From positions 1-64,000 of the forward strand of contig NZ_JANCPR020000025.1 in NCBI RefSeq assembly GCF_028657195.3: a stretch of DNA of 64,000 bases, given 5' to 3'. The notes beneath the pieces are model-generated. The model did no database searches. It was given only the letters and a program-made list of their open reading frames with translations, and was not told the DNA's origin. Shown here one piece after another: positions 8,360-15,700 of this stretch; position 1 is the stretch's first letter, and every line of letters starts with the position of its first letter. This stretch comes from Streptomyces iconiensis (GTDB lineage: Bacteria > Actinomycetota > Actinomycetes > Streptomycetales > Streptomycetaceae). The translations under genes and the position numbers were made by a program.

Positions 8360-9429
8360 AGAGGGTCGCCCGTGGCACCGGCCGTCCCGGTCAGCTCGCG
8401 GTCGAAGCAGCGCTGGAAGAACTCGGCGATCAGCGGCCGTTCGGCCTCGTCGCACTTGTTGAGGAACGAGAGCCGGAAGGCGAGCGCCGTGTCGCCGAAC
8501 AGCTCGGTGTTCTCGGCCCAGGTGATGACCGTGCGGGGTGACATCAGGGTGGACAGGTCGCCGGCGCTGAAGCCGTTACGGGTGAGTGCGGCGACCTCCA
8601 CCATCGCGGCGACCAGCTCGCGTCCCCTGTCGCAGGCGAGCGCGGGGACGCGGGCCGTGACGATGGCTGCCTCCTGTTCGGGAGGCAGGTGGTTGAGGGT
8701 GGCGACGATGTTCCAGCGGTCCATCTGGGCGTGGTTGAGCCGCTGCACGCCCCGGTAGAGGCCGTACGGGTCGCCGAGCCCGACGGTGTTGGCGGTGGCG
8801 AAGATCCGGAAGGACGGGTGCGGGGTGAGCACGCGGTTCTGGTCGAGGAGGGTGAACTTGCCCTCGCGCTCCAGCAGCCGCTGCACCACGAACATCACAT
8901 CGGGCCGCCCCGCGTCGTACTCGTCGAGGATCAGCGCGACGGGCCGCTGGAGCGCCCAGGGCACGATGCCCTCCTGGAACGCGGTGACCTGCTTGCCCTC
9001 GCGCAGCACGACGGTGTCCTTGCCGACGAGGTCGAGGCGGCTGAGGTGGCCGTCCAGATTGACGCGTACGCAGGGCCAGTTGAGGCGGGCCGCGACCTGC
9101 TCTATGTGGGTGGACTTGCCGGTGCCGTGCAGCCCCTGGACGAGCACGCGCCGGTTGTGCGCGAACCCGGCGAGGAGGGCGAGGGTCACGTCGGGGTCGA
9201 AGCGGTAGGCGTCGTCGGTCTCGGGCACATGCGCCGACGGCTCGGCGAAGGCGGGCACCTTCAGGTCCGAGGCGATACCGAAGACGTCCCGTACCGACAC
9301 CCGCGTCTCCGGCTCCCCGACGGGCTCCCCGGCCGGCTCCCCGGGCCCGGGCGCCGCGCCCTGTATGGCTGGCTCCGTGCCCTGCGCGTCTGCTTCCGTG
9401 CCGTTCGTACCTGCCTGAGCGCCGCTCAC
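8356..9429 (-). CDS. CobS/MoxR-like AAA+ ATPase
   Basis: About 357 residues. After an Ala/Gly/Glu-rich leader of about 45 residues comes a CobS-type AAA+ module: Walker A GLHGTGKST (99-107), Walker B ALILDEYD, the sensor region IFATANTVGLGD, and a helical lid. CobS-like ATPases act as hexamers with a VWA partner, here the next gene. Translation appears coupled at both ends: its GTG start overlaps the IclR stop, and its stop overlaps the VWA start. The exact start is uncertain because the AGGAG site lies almost on the GTG; the conserved domain begins well downstream. Sharing an operon with the xsc-divergent IclR regulator suggests a service role for that pathway, but no known Xsc step needs a chaperone. 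Confidence 0.8.
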   Translation of the reverse strand: MSGAQAGTNGTEADAQGTEPAIQGAAPGPGEPAGEPVGEPETRVSVRDVFGIASDLKVPAFAEPSAHVPETDDAYRFDPDVTLALLAGFAHNRRVLVQGLHGTGKSTHIEQVAARLNWPCVRVNLDGHLSRLDLVGKDTVVLREGKQVTAFQEGIVPWALQRPVALILDEYDAGRPDVMFVVQRLLEREGKFTLLDQNRVLTPHPSFRIFATANTVGLGDPYGLYRGVQRLNHAQMDRWNIVATLNHLPPEQEAAIVTARVPALACDRGRELVAAMVEVAALTRNGFSAGDLSTLMSPRTVITWAENTELFGDTALAFRLSFLNKCDEAERPLIAEFFQRCFDRELTGTAGATGDPL

Positions 9430-10226
9430 TCCTGCCCGCCTTCCGCGTCGACCCGTGCGATGGCCTGGGCCGCGCGCTGGAGCGCGGGCAGCAGGTGGAG
9501 CGCCTTGTCGGAGGTGAGCCGCATGACGGGTGCCTGTACGGCGACGCACTGGTTGGAGCGGCCTCCCGAGGCGCTGGGCACGAGGACGGCCACGCAGACC
9601 AGGCCGGGCAGGAACTCCTCGTCGTCCAGCGCGAACCCGTCCCTGCGCACGCGGATGAACTCCTCCTCCAGCGCGTCGGGCTCTGTCACGGTCCTGGGCG
9701 TGCACCGCTTCAGCGGCCCGTGCGCGAGGAGCTTGCGGCGCTGGGCAGGAGGCATCTGGGAGAGGATCATCTTGCCGCTGGCCGAGCAGTGTGCCGGTAC
9801 GCGGGAGCCGGGGCGCAGATAGAAGCGGAGCGGCTCGCGGGTCTCTACGCGGTCGAGGTAGACGACCTCGTTCCCGGAGAGCGCCGTGATGTTGCAGCTC
9901 TCGCCCAACTCCTCGACCAGCCCGCGCAGTACGGCGCGGCGCGCGCCGTGGTGAGTGGCGTTGAGCAGCAGGTTCTCGGCGAGCTTCCGCAGTCTCGCGC
10001 CGGTGCCGTAGTGCCGCCCGTCGCTCTGCCGTACGAGCAGGCCGGCGCCCTCCAGCTGCTGGAGCATGCGGTGCAGGGTCGGTTTGGGCAGGCCCGTCTC
10101 CTCCACGAGGTCCTGGAGGGTGACGAGTTGGTCCTTGGCGGCTATCAGTTCCAGCAGCGCGAACAGCCGCATCGTGGGGGTGTCGCCGTCCAGTGGCGCG
10201 GGCTCCGCCTCGCGTGTGGTCTCCAT
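9426..10226 (-). CDS. IclR-family transcriptional regulator, divergent from xsc
   Basis: 266 residues: an N-terminal winged helix (residues about 15-75, LQDLVEETGLPKPTLHRMLQQL) and a C-terminal IclR effector domain (about 90-255). It is divergent from xsc across a 225-bp region holding a perfect 10-bp inverted repeat and a strong promoter, so it very likely controls xsc-pta and its own operon with the CobS/CobT-like pair. IclR proteins often sense a small carboxylate; here sulfoacetaldehyde, a sulfonate or acetyl phosphate would be candidates (inference). The ATG at 10226 is preceded by GGAGAG. Confidence 0.88.
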   Translation of the reverse strand: METTREAEPAPLDGDTPTMRLFALLELIAAKDQLVTLQDLVEETGLPKPTLHRMLQQLEGAGLLVRQSDGRHYGTGARLRKLAENLLLNATHHGARRAVLRGLVEELGESCNITALSGNEVVYLDRVETREPLRFYLRPGSRVPAHCSASGKMILSQMPPAQRRKLLAHGPLKRCTPRTVTEPDALEEEFIRVRRDGFALDDEEFLPGLVCVAVLVPSASGGRSNQCVAVQAPVMRLTSDKALHLLPALQRAAQAIARVDAEGGQE

Positions 10227-10266
10227 GGTCTCTCCGTCTCCCCTGAGCGCTCATCGACGTAACCAG

Positions 10267-10305
10267 GTTCCGGAAAAGAAGTTACCAGGTACCGATTTCC
10301 GGAAC
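10267..10305. promoter_or_regulatory. perfect inverted repeat upstream of the xsc promoter; probable IclR operator
   Basis: GTTCCGGAAA at 10267-10276 and its exact reverse complement TTTCCGGAAC at 10296-10305, spaced by 19 bp. Each arm is itself nearly palindromic. The repeat ends 6 bp before the -35 of the xsc promoter, a position typical of an activator site, and it may also repress the divergent regulator. A related palindrome, CCTGAATTCAGG (10351-10362), followed by AAC, lies just after the predicted start of transcription. Confidence 0.7.
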
Positions 10306-10311
10306 GCACTG

Positions 10312-10340
10312 TTGACGGCGCCGCGCACTCTCCCTATGGT
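10312..10340 (+). promoter_or_regulatory. xsc promoter
   Basis: TTGACG (10312-10317), a 17-bp spacer and TATGGT (10335-10340) make a good vegetative-type promoter for xsc. Transcription would begin near 10347, leaving a leader of about 105 nt that includes a palindrome and a triple octamer repeat. Confidence 0.65.
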
Positions 10341-10377
10341 CCCGGCAGATCCTGAATTCAGGAACGCCGCGTACCGG

Positions 10378-10401
10378 TTATTCGCTTATTCGCTTATTCG
10401 C
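10378..10401 (+). repeat. triple TTATTCGC repeat in the xsc leader
   Basis: Three perfect head-to-tail copies of TTATTCGC at 10378-10385, 10386-10393 and 10394-10401, AT-rich against a GC-rich background and 50 bp before the xsc start. It could be an untranslated-leader element or replication slippage. No partner sequence that would form a stem is obvious. Confidence 0.6.
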
Positions 10402-10451
10402 CAGTGCAGTGGCCGTTGTCGCTGGGCAGGCGCGTCGAAGGAGTTGGTTCC

Positions 10452-12224
10452 ATGAGTGAGCAACAGAAGATGACCCCCTCCGAGGCATTCGTAGAGACCC
10501 TGGTCGCCAACGGGGTCACCGACATCTTCGGCATCATGGGCTCGGCGTTCATGGACGCCATGGACATCTTCGCGCCGGCGGGCATCCGCCTCGTACCCGT
10601 CGTGCACGAACAGGGCGCGGCGCACATGGCCGACGGGTACGCGCGGGTCAGCGGCAGGCACGGCGTCGTCATCGGCCAGAACGGGCCCGGCATCAGCAAC
10701 TGCGTGACCGCGATCGCCGCCGCGTTCTGGGCCCACAGCCCCGTCGTCATGATCACCCCCGAGGCGGGCACCATGGGCATGGGCCTGGGAGGCTTCCAGG
10801 AGGCCAACCAGCTGCCGATGTTCCAGGAGTTCACCAAGTACCAGGCCCATGTGAACAACCCCAAGCGGATGGCCGAGCTGACCGCGCGCGCCTTCGACCG
10901 GGCCATGTCCGAGATAGGCCCCACCCAGCTCAACATCCCCCGCGACCACTTCTACGGTGAGATCGAGGGCGAGGTCCCGCAGCCCATGCGCGTGGACCGG
11001 GGCGCGGGCGGCGAGAAGAGCCTCAACGAGGCCGCCGAACTGCTCGCCACCGCCGAGTTCCCCGTGATCATCTCCGGCGGCGGCGTCGTCATGGCCGACG
11101 GCGTCGACGAGTGCAAGGCGCTCGCCGAACGCATCGGCGCACCCGTGGTCAACAGCTACCAGCACAACGACTCGTTCCCCGCCAGCCACCCGCAGTGGTG
11201 CGGGCCCCTGGGCTACCAGGGCTCCAAGGCCGCGATGAAGCTCATCTCGCGCGCCGACGTGGTCATCGCGCTCGGTACCCGCCTCGGCCCGTTCGGCACC
11301 CTGCCGCAGCACGGCATGGACTACTGGCCCAAGAACGCGAAGATCATCCAGATCGACGCCGACCACAAGATGCTCGGCCTCGTCAAGAAGATCACCGTAG
11401 GCATCTGCGGCGACGCCAAGGCCACCGCGACGGCGCTGCTGGACCGGCTGGAGGACACGAAGCTCGCGTGCGACGCCACCCGCGAGCAGCGCGCGGCCGA
11501 CATCGCCGCCGAGAAGGAGGCGTGGGAGGCCGAACTGGCCGAGTGGACCCACGAGAAGGACCCCTACAGCCTCGACATGATCGCCGAACAGGACGCGGAG
11601 GAGGGCAACTGGCTGCACCCGCGCCAGGTCCTGCGCGAACTGGAGAAGGCCATGCCCGAACGCGTCATGGTCTCCACCGACATCGGCAACATCAACTCCG
11701 TCGCGCACAGCTACCTGCGCTTCGAGGAGCCGCGGTCCTTCTTCGCGCCCATGAGCTTCGGCAACTGCGGCTACGCGCTCCCCACCATCATCGGCGCCAA
11801 GGCAGCGGCGATGGACAGGCCTGCGATCGCGTACGCCGGTGACGGTGCCTGGGGCATGTCCATGGGCGAGGTCATGACCGCCGTACGCCACGACATCCCC
11901 GTCACGGCCGTCGTCTTCCACAACCGCCAGTGGGGCGCGGAGAAGAAGAACCAGGTCGACTTCTACGACCGCAGGTTCGTCGCGGGCGAGCTGGAGAGCG
12001 AGAGCTTCGCCGGTATCGCGCGGGCCATGGGCGCCGACGGCATCGTCGTCGACACGCTGGACGAGGTCGGGCCCGCGCTGCGGCGCGCGGTCGACGCGCA
12101 GATGAACGAGGGGCGCACCACCGTGGTCGAGGTGATGTGCACCCGCGAGCTGGGCGACCCGTTCCGCCGCGACGCGCTCTCCAAGCCGGTGCGGTACCTG
12201 GAGAAGTACCAGGACTACGTGTAA
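10452..12224 (+). CDS. xsc: sulfoacetaldehyde acetyltransferase
   Basis: 590-residue thiamine-diphosphate enzyme that uses phosphate to cleave sulfoacetaldehyde to acetyl phosphate and sulfite, the key desulfonation step of taurine, isethionate and sulfoacetate degradation. The three-domain layout of the pyruvate oxidase/acetolactate synthase group is visible: the catalytic Glu53 in VVHEQGAAHMADGYAR, and the cofactor motif starting GDG (463-465) and ending at the N of FHNRQWG. The high similarity of the N-terminal block (IFGIMGSAFMDAMD) and the C-terminus (DPFRRDALSKP) to known Xsc proteins separates it from acetolactate synthase. ATG at 10452 is chosen over a longer GTG start because GAAGGAG lies eight bases before it. 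pta follows after 101 bp. Confidence 0.93.
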   Translation: MSEQQKMTPSEAFVETLVANGVTDIFGIMGSAFMDAMDIFAPAGIRLVPVVHEQGAAHMADGYARVSGRHGVVIGQNGPGISNCVTAIAAAFWAHSPVVMITPEAGTMGMGLGGFQEANQLPMFQEFTKYQAHVNNPKRMAELTARAFDRAMSEIGPTQLNIPRDHFYGEIEGEVPQPMRVDRGAGGEKSLNEAAELLATAEFPVIISGGGVVMADGVDECKALAERIGAPVVNSYQHNDSFPASHPQWCGPLGYQGSKAAMKLISRADVVIALGTRLGPFGTLPQHGMDYWPKNAKIIQIDADHKMLGLVKKITVGICGDAKATATALLDRLEDTKLACDATREQRAADIAAEKEAWEAELAEWTHEKDPYSLDMIAEQDAEEGNWLHPRQVLRELEKAMPERVMVSTDIGNINSVAHSYLRFEEPRSFFAPMSFGNCGYALPTIIGAKAAAMDRPAIAYAGDGAWGMSMGEVMTAVRHDIPVTAVVFHNRQWGAEKKNQVDFYDRRFVAGELESESFAGIARAMGADGIVVDTLDEVGPALRRAVDAQMNEGRTTVVEVMCTRELGDPFRRDALSKPVRYLEKYQDYV

Positions 12225-12325
12225 CCCCCCCCGCTTCCGGCGCCCCCGTCCCCCGCGGACCGGGGAGGGGCGGGGGCCCTGGGCCTGGGGAAGAGGAACG
12301 TTCGCACACCGCACATGGAGCCCGC

Positions 12326-13423
12326 ATGCTCGTGGAACCGCACGGCCCCCTACAGTTCCCCGGCGAAGCCGGCCCCGCCGTCGCGCAGTTGGCCGGAACG
12401 TGGGCCGACAGGCTACGGGCCGCGGGGAGGAGACCCCGCGTCGCGCTGCCCGAGAGCGGCGACACCCGCACCCTGTGGGCGGCGGCCCGCCTCGCAGGAC
12501 AGGGATCGGTGACCCCCGTCCTGCTGGGCGACCCGGCGACCGTCCGCAACAGGGCCGCCGACCTGGACCTGAAGCTCCCCGAGGACCCGGAGGCGCTGGA
12601 GATCCTGGACCCGGCGGCGATGGCCAGGGACCCGCGCTGCGGAGGCACGCTGGGCGAGGCGCTCGCGCGGCGGCGCAAGCTGTCGCGCGCCGACCGCGAG
12701 GAACTGGCCGCCGATCCCCTGTACCTCGCGGCGACAGCACTCGCGCTCGGCGACGCCGACGTGTGCGTGGCGGGCAGCAACCGGCCGACGGCCGACGTGC
12801 TGCGCGCCGGCCTGTACGTGGTGGGTCTCGCGCCCGGCGTACGCACGCTCTCCAGCAGCTTCCTGATGGTGCAGCCGGACGGCGGGGTGCTCGGGTACGG
12901 GGACTGCGCCGTGGTCGTTGACCCTGACCCGCGCCAGTTGGCCGACATCGCCCGCGCCACGGCCCGTACGTACCGCGAACTCACCGACGCACGGCCCCGG
13001 GTGGCGCTGCTGTCCTTCAGCACAGGCGGCAGCGCCGACCACCCGCGCGTCGACCGGGTGCGGGAGGCGCTGGAACTGCTGCGCGCCGAGGGCACGGACT
13101 TCGCCGTCGACGGCGACCTCCAGTACGACGCGGCGTCCGACCCGGAGGTCGGGCGTGCCAAGGCGCCGTCCTCGCCGGTGGCGGGCCAGGCCAACACGTT
13201 CGTCTTCCCCGGCCTGGAAGCAGGCAACATCAGCTACAAGGTCGCCCAGCGCGTGGGCGGCTGCGCCGCGATCGGGCCGCTGCTCCAGGGCCTCGCCGCG
13301 CCGCTGCACGACCTGTCACGCGGCTGCACGGGCGCCGACATCGCAGCCCTCGCTCTCGCGGGCGGCGTACAGGCGCTGTCCCGTACCCCCTCGACCAACC
13401 CCGTGGAGACGCCATGCCCGTGA
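12326..13423 (+). CDS. pta: phosphate acetyltransferase
   Basis: 365-residue single-domain phosphotransacetylase that converts the acetyl phosphate made by Xsc to acetyl-CoA. Family blocks seen: RPRVALPESGDTRTLWAA, AGSNRPTADVLRAGLYVVGL, FSTGGSADHPRV, GDLQYDAASDPEV, and NTFVFPGLEAGNISYK with QGLAAPLHDLSRG at the end. It has no N-terminal DRTGG or P-loop extension as in enterobacterial Pta. ATG at 12326 has GGAG five bases upstream. It overlaps the following HAD gene by 10 bp, so translation is coupled. Placement directly after xsc is the classical arrangement. Confidence 0.93.
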   Translation: MLVEPHGPLQFPGEAGPAVAQLAGTWADRLRAAGRRPRVALPESGDTRTLWAAARLAGQGSVTPVLLGDPATVRNRAADLDLKLPEDPEALEILDPAAMARDPRCGGTLGEALARRRKLSRADREELAADPLYLAATALALGDADVCVAGSNRPTADVLRAGLYVVGLAPGVRTLSSSFLMVQPDGGVLGYGDCAVVVDPDPRQLADIARATARTYRELTDARPRVALLSFSTGGSADHPRVDRVREALELLRAEGTDFAVDGDLQYDAASDPEVGRAKAPSSPVAGQANTFVFPGLEAGNISYKVAQRVGGCAAIGPLLQGLAAPLHDLSRGCTGADIAALALAGGVQALSRTPSTNPVETPCP

Positions 13424-14088
13424 GCCTCGCCGTCCTCGACCTGGCCGGCACGACAGTGACGGACGCCGGAATCGTGGAGGACGCCTTCGCGCACGCGCTC
13501 GCGCGCATGGGCGTGACCCCGGACGACCCGCGCCACGCGCCGATGACGGAGCACATCAGCGCCACCATGGGCGAGTCCAAGATCTCCGTGTTCCGGCACC
13601 TCTTCGACGGCGAGGAGGCGGCCCAGCGCGCCAACGAAGCCTTCGAGGAGGGGTACGCGCAGATGGTCGCCGCCGGGCGCTGCGCGGCGCTGCCCGGTGC
13701 GCGGCAGGCGATCGAGACGCTGCGCGGCGCCGGCTGCGCCGTGGTCCTCAACACCGGTTTCTCGCCGCGCACCCGCGACGACCTGCTCGCCTCGCTGGGC
13801 TGGAACGGGCTGGCCGACGCCGTGCTCTCACCCGCGGACGCGGGCGGACGAGGGCGCCCTTACCCGGACATGGTGCTCACCGCGATGCTCCGCGTCGGGG
13901 CGCCCTCGGTGGCCTCCGTCGCCGTCGTCGGCGACACCCCGCACGACATCCGCGCCGGCCTCAACGCGGGTGCAGGGCTGGTCGCCGGCGTACTGACCGG
14001 CGGACGCGGCGCCGGCGAACTGCGGGAGGCGGGAGCGCACCACGTCCTCGACTCCGTCGCCGACCTCCCGGCCCTGGTCGGCCGCTGA
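13414..14088 (+). CDS. phosphonatase-like HAD hydrolase
   Basis: 224 residues, HAD superfamily, closest in motif pattern to the phosphonoacetaldehyde hydrolase (PhnX) side clade. The nucleophile motif is DLAGTT (Asp9), not the usual DxDxT; the cap carries MGESKISVFR, whose Lys56 aligns with the Schiff-base lysine of PhnX (MGxxKI pattern); motif III uses Arg in GRGRPYPD, and the end motif is GDTPHD. These features imply that it binds an aldehyde through an imine and cleaves a carbon-hetero bond. In this operon the available aldehyde is sulfoacetaldehyde, the sulfonate analogue of phosphonoacetaldehyde. Its true substrate is unknown. Ten-base overlap with pta. Confidence 0.8.
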   Translation: MPVSLAVLDLAGTTVTDAGIVEDAFAHALARMGVTPDDPRHAPMTEHISATMGESKISVFRHLFDGEEAAQRANEAFEEGYAQMVAAGRCAALPGARQAIETLRGAGCAVVLNTGFSPRTRDDLLASLGWNGLADAVLSPADAGGRGRPYPDMVLTAMLRVGAPSVASVAVVGDTPHDIRAGLNAGAGLVAGVLTGGRGAGELREAGAHHVLDSVADLPALVGR

Positions 14089-14116
14089 ACGCGACACCGC
14101 ACCCGGCTCCCGCTCC

Positions 14117-14143
14117 GGCCCGGCCACGACCCTGGTCCGGGCC
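14117..14143. terminator. stem-loop between convergent genes
   Basis: GGCCCGG (14117-14123) pairs with CCGGGCC (14137-14143) across a 13-nt loop. It lies between the stops of the HAD gene (plus) and the aminopeptidase gene (minus). No T-tract follows, as is common for high-GC actinobacterial terminators. Confidence 0.4.
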
Positions 14144-14215
14144 CCGGCCGCGCCACGTGCTCCGCCTCGTGCGGTGACCCTCAGCCGTCCAGGACCGGGT
14201 GGGTGACCCCGCGTC

Positions 14216-15700
14216 TCAGCCCAGCCGTTCCGCCATCCACCGTTCCAGGCCGGAGGCGTCCAGGGGGAGTTCGCTGGAGAGGACCTCGGAGCCCTCGGGT
14301 GTGACCAGGACGTCGTCCTCGATGCGTACGCCGATGCCCCGGAGTTCGGGGGGGACGGTCAGGTCGTGGGCGTGGAAGTAGAGGCCGGGCTCCACCGTGA
14401 GCACCATGCCGGGCGCCATGGCTCCGCCCTGGTACGTGTCGTAACTGGCCTGGGAGCAGTCGTGCACGTCCAGGCCCAGGTGGTGGCCGATGCCGCACAC
14501 GAGGTACCGGCGGTGTTGCTGGCCCTGCGGGGACAGTGCCTCGTCGACGGAGACGGGGAGCAGGCCCCAGTCGTGCAGGCCCGTGGCGATGACCTCCATG
14601 GAAGCCTGGTGGAAGTCGGTGTACTGGCGCCCGGGGCCGACGGCGGCGAGCCCGGCGCGGTGCGCCGCCTCGACCAGGTCGTGCACCTGGCGCTGGACGG
14701 GCGAGAAGCGGCCGGAGGCGGGGAAGGTGCGGGTGACATCAGCCGTGTAGTAACTGTGCGACTCCACGCCCATGTCGAGCAGCAGGACCTCGTCGGGCAG
14801 CACGGGGCCGTCGCAGCGTACCCAGTGCAGGGTGGGGGCGTGCGGCCCGCTGCCGACGATGGAGGCGTAGCCGGGCCCGTTGCCGTAGGCGCGCGCGTAC
14901 CGGTCGAACGTGCCCTGGAGCCACCGCTCTCCCGGGCCCGCGATCGCGGTCGGTATCTCGCGTACGACGGCGGCGAAGCCCTCGACCGTACGGTCGACGG
15001 CCTCGCGCAGGCGGGCGATCTCCCAGTCGTCCTTGACCATGCGCAACTCGGCCAGCGTGCGCCGCAGTTCGTCCGCCGGTGCCTCAGCCGCGCCGGCGAG
15101 CGAGGACATGCCGGGTGCGCCCGTGCCCGTCGCCACCGTGCCCGCCGCGCCCGCGACCAGGAGCCCCGGCAGCTTCGCCACCGCCGCCTCCAGCTCCGCC
15201 AGCGGCCGTACCTCCACGCCGAGTGCGCCGGACCACTCGGCCAGGCCGGGCGCCGGCCCCACCCACAGCTCCCCGTGTGCCGCGTCCGTGAAGAACTCGC
15301 GGGTGCCGGGCCCCGCGGGCATCGGGGCGTAGAGCGTCGCGTCGTGACCCTGGCCGCCGGGCCGCAGGACAAGGACCGCGTCAGGGAGCGGGCACGCCGT
15401 GAGCCAGAAGAAGTCGCTGTCCGGCCTGAACTCGTAGTCACAGTCGTTATTCCTCACCGGAGGCCGGCCGGCCACCACGGCCAGCGGCCTGCCAGGGAAC
15501 GCGGCGCTGAGCCGCGCGCGGTGGGCGGCGGCGGCCTCCGCGGCTCCCGGCACGGTGCCGGGTGTCCGGCTGACATCGGCCCAGCCCTGGCCCATGTGCC
15601 GTACGAAGGAGGGTATTTCGCCGAGGCGCGGCAGCCGTGGATCGGGTGTGGCCGGTACGGGGGTGGACCTCGGAAGGTCGTTCACGGTGGTCTCATTCAT
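14216..15700 (-). CDS. pepP: Xaa-Pro aminopeptidase (M24B)
   Basis: 494-residue aminopeptidase P: an N-terminal creatinase-like domain (about 60-200) and a pita-bread metalloprotease domain (about 230-485). Dimanganese ligands can be seen in LLLDMGVESHSYYTADVTRTF (two Asp), GIGHHLGLDVHD (His), LTVEPGLYF (Glu) and RIEDDVLV (Glu). It removes an N-terminal residue before proline, and family members also accept hydroxyproline. It is last in the 13-gene hydroxyproline run, so it would process imported Hyp/Pro peptides in the cytoplasm. ATG at 15700 is used because the stop of the preceding ATPase gene overlaps it by 8 bp; upstream in-frame codons belong to that gene's repetitive tail. Confidence 0.9.
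   Translation of the reverse strand: MNETTVNDLPRSTPVPATPDPRLPRLGEIPSFVRHMGQGWADVSRTPGTVPGAAEAAAAHRARLSAAFPGRPLAVVAGRPPVRNNDCDYEFRPDSDFFWLTACPLPDAVLVLRPGGQGHDATLYAPMPAGPGTREFFTDAAHGELWVGPAPGLAEWSGALGVEVRPLAELEAAVAKLPGLLVAGAAGTVATGTGAPGMSSLAGAAEAPADELRRTLAELRMVKDDWEIARLREAVDRTVEGFAAVVREIPTAIAGPGERWLQGTFDRYARAYGNGPGYASIVGSGPHAPTLHWVRCDGPVLPDEVLLLDMGVESHSYYTADVTRTFPASGRFSPVQRQVHDLVEAAHRAGLAAVGPGRQYTDFHQASMEVIATGLHDWGLLPVSVDEALSPQGQQHRRYLVCGIGHHLGLDVHDCSQASYDTYQGGAMAPGMVLTVEPGLYFHAHDLTVPPELRGIGVRIEDDVLVTPEGSEVLSSELPLDASGLERWMAERLG

Noticed and set aside
6812..8758. Long plus-strand frames over the VWA and AAA genes.
   Set aside because: Shadow of the minus-strand CobT/CobS-like pair, which has MIDAS and Walker motifs.
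8356..9429. Calling the AAA/VWA pair the cobaltochelatase CobS/CobT.
   Set aside because: No CobN-type subunit or other cobalamin genes are present, and such pairs have many non-chelatase roles.
10386..12740. A 784-codon minus-strand frame opposite xsc and pta.
   Set aside because: Composition is typical of reverse-frame translation of high-GC genes, and xsc is clearly real in the other direction.
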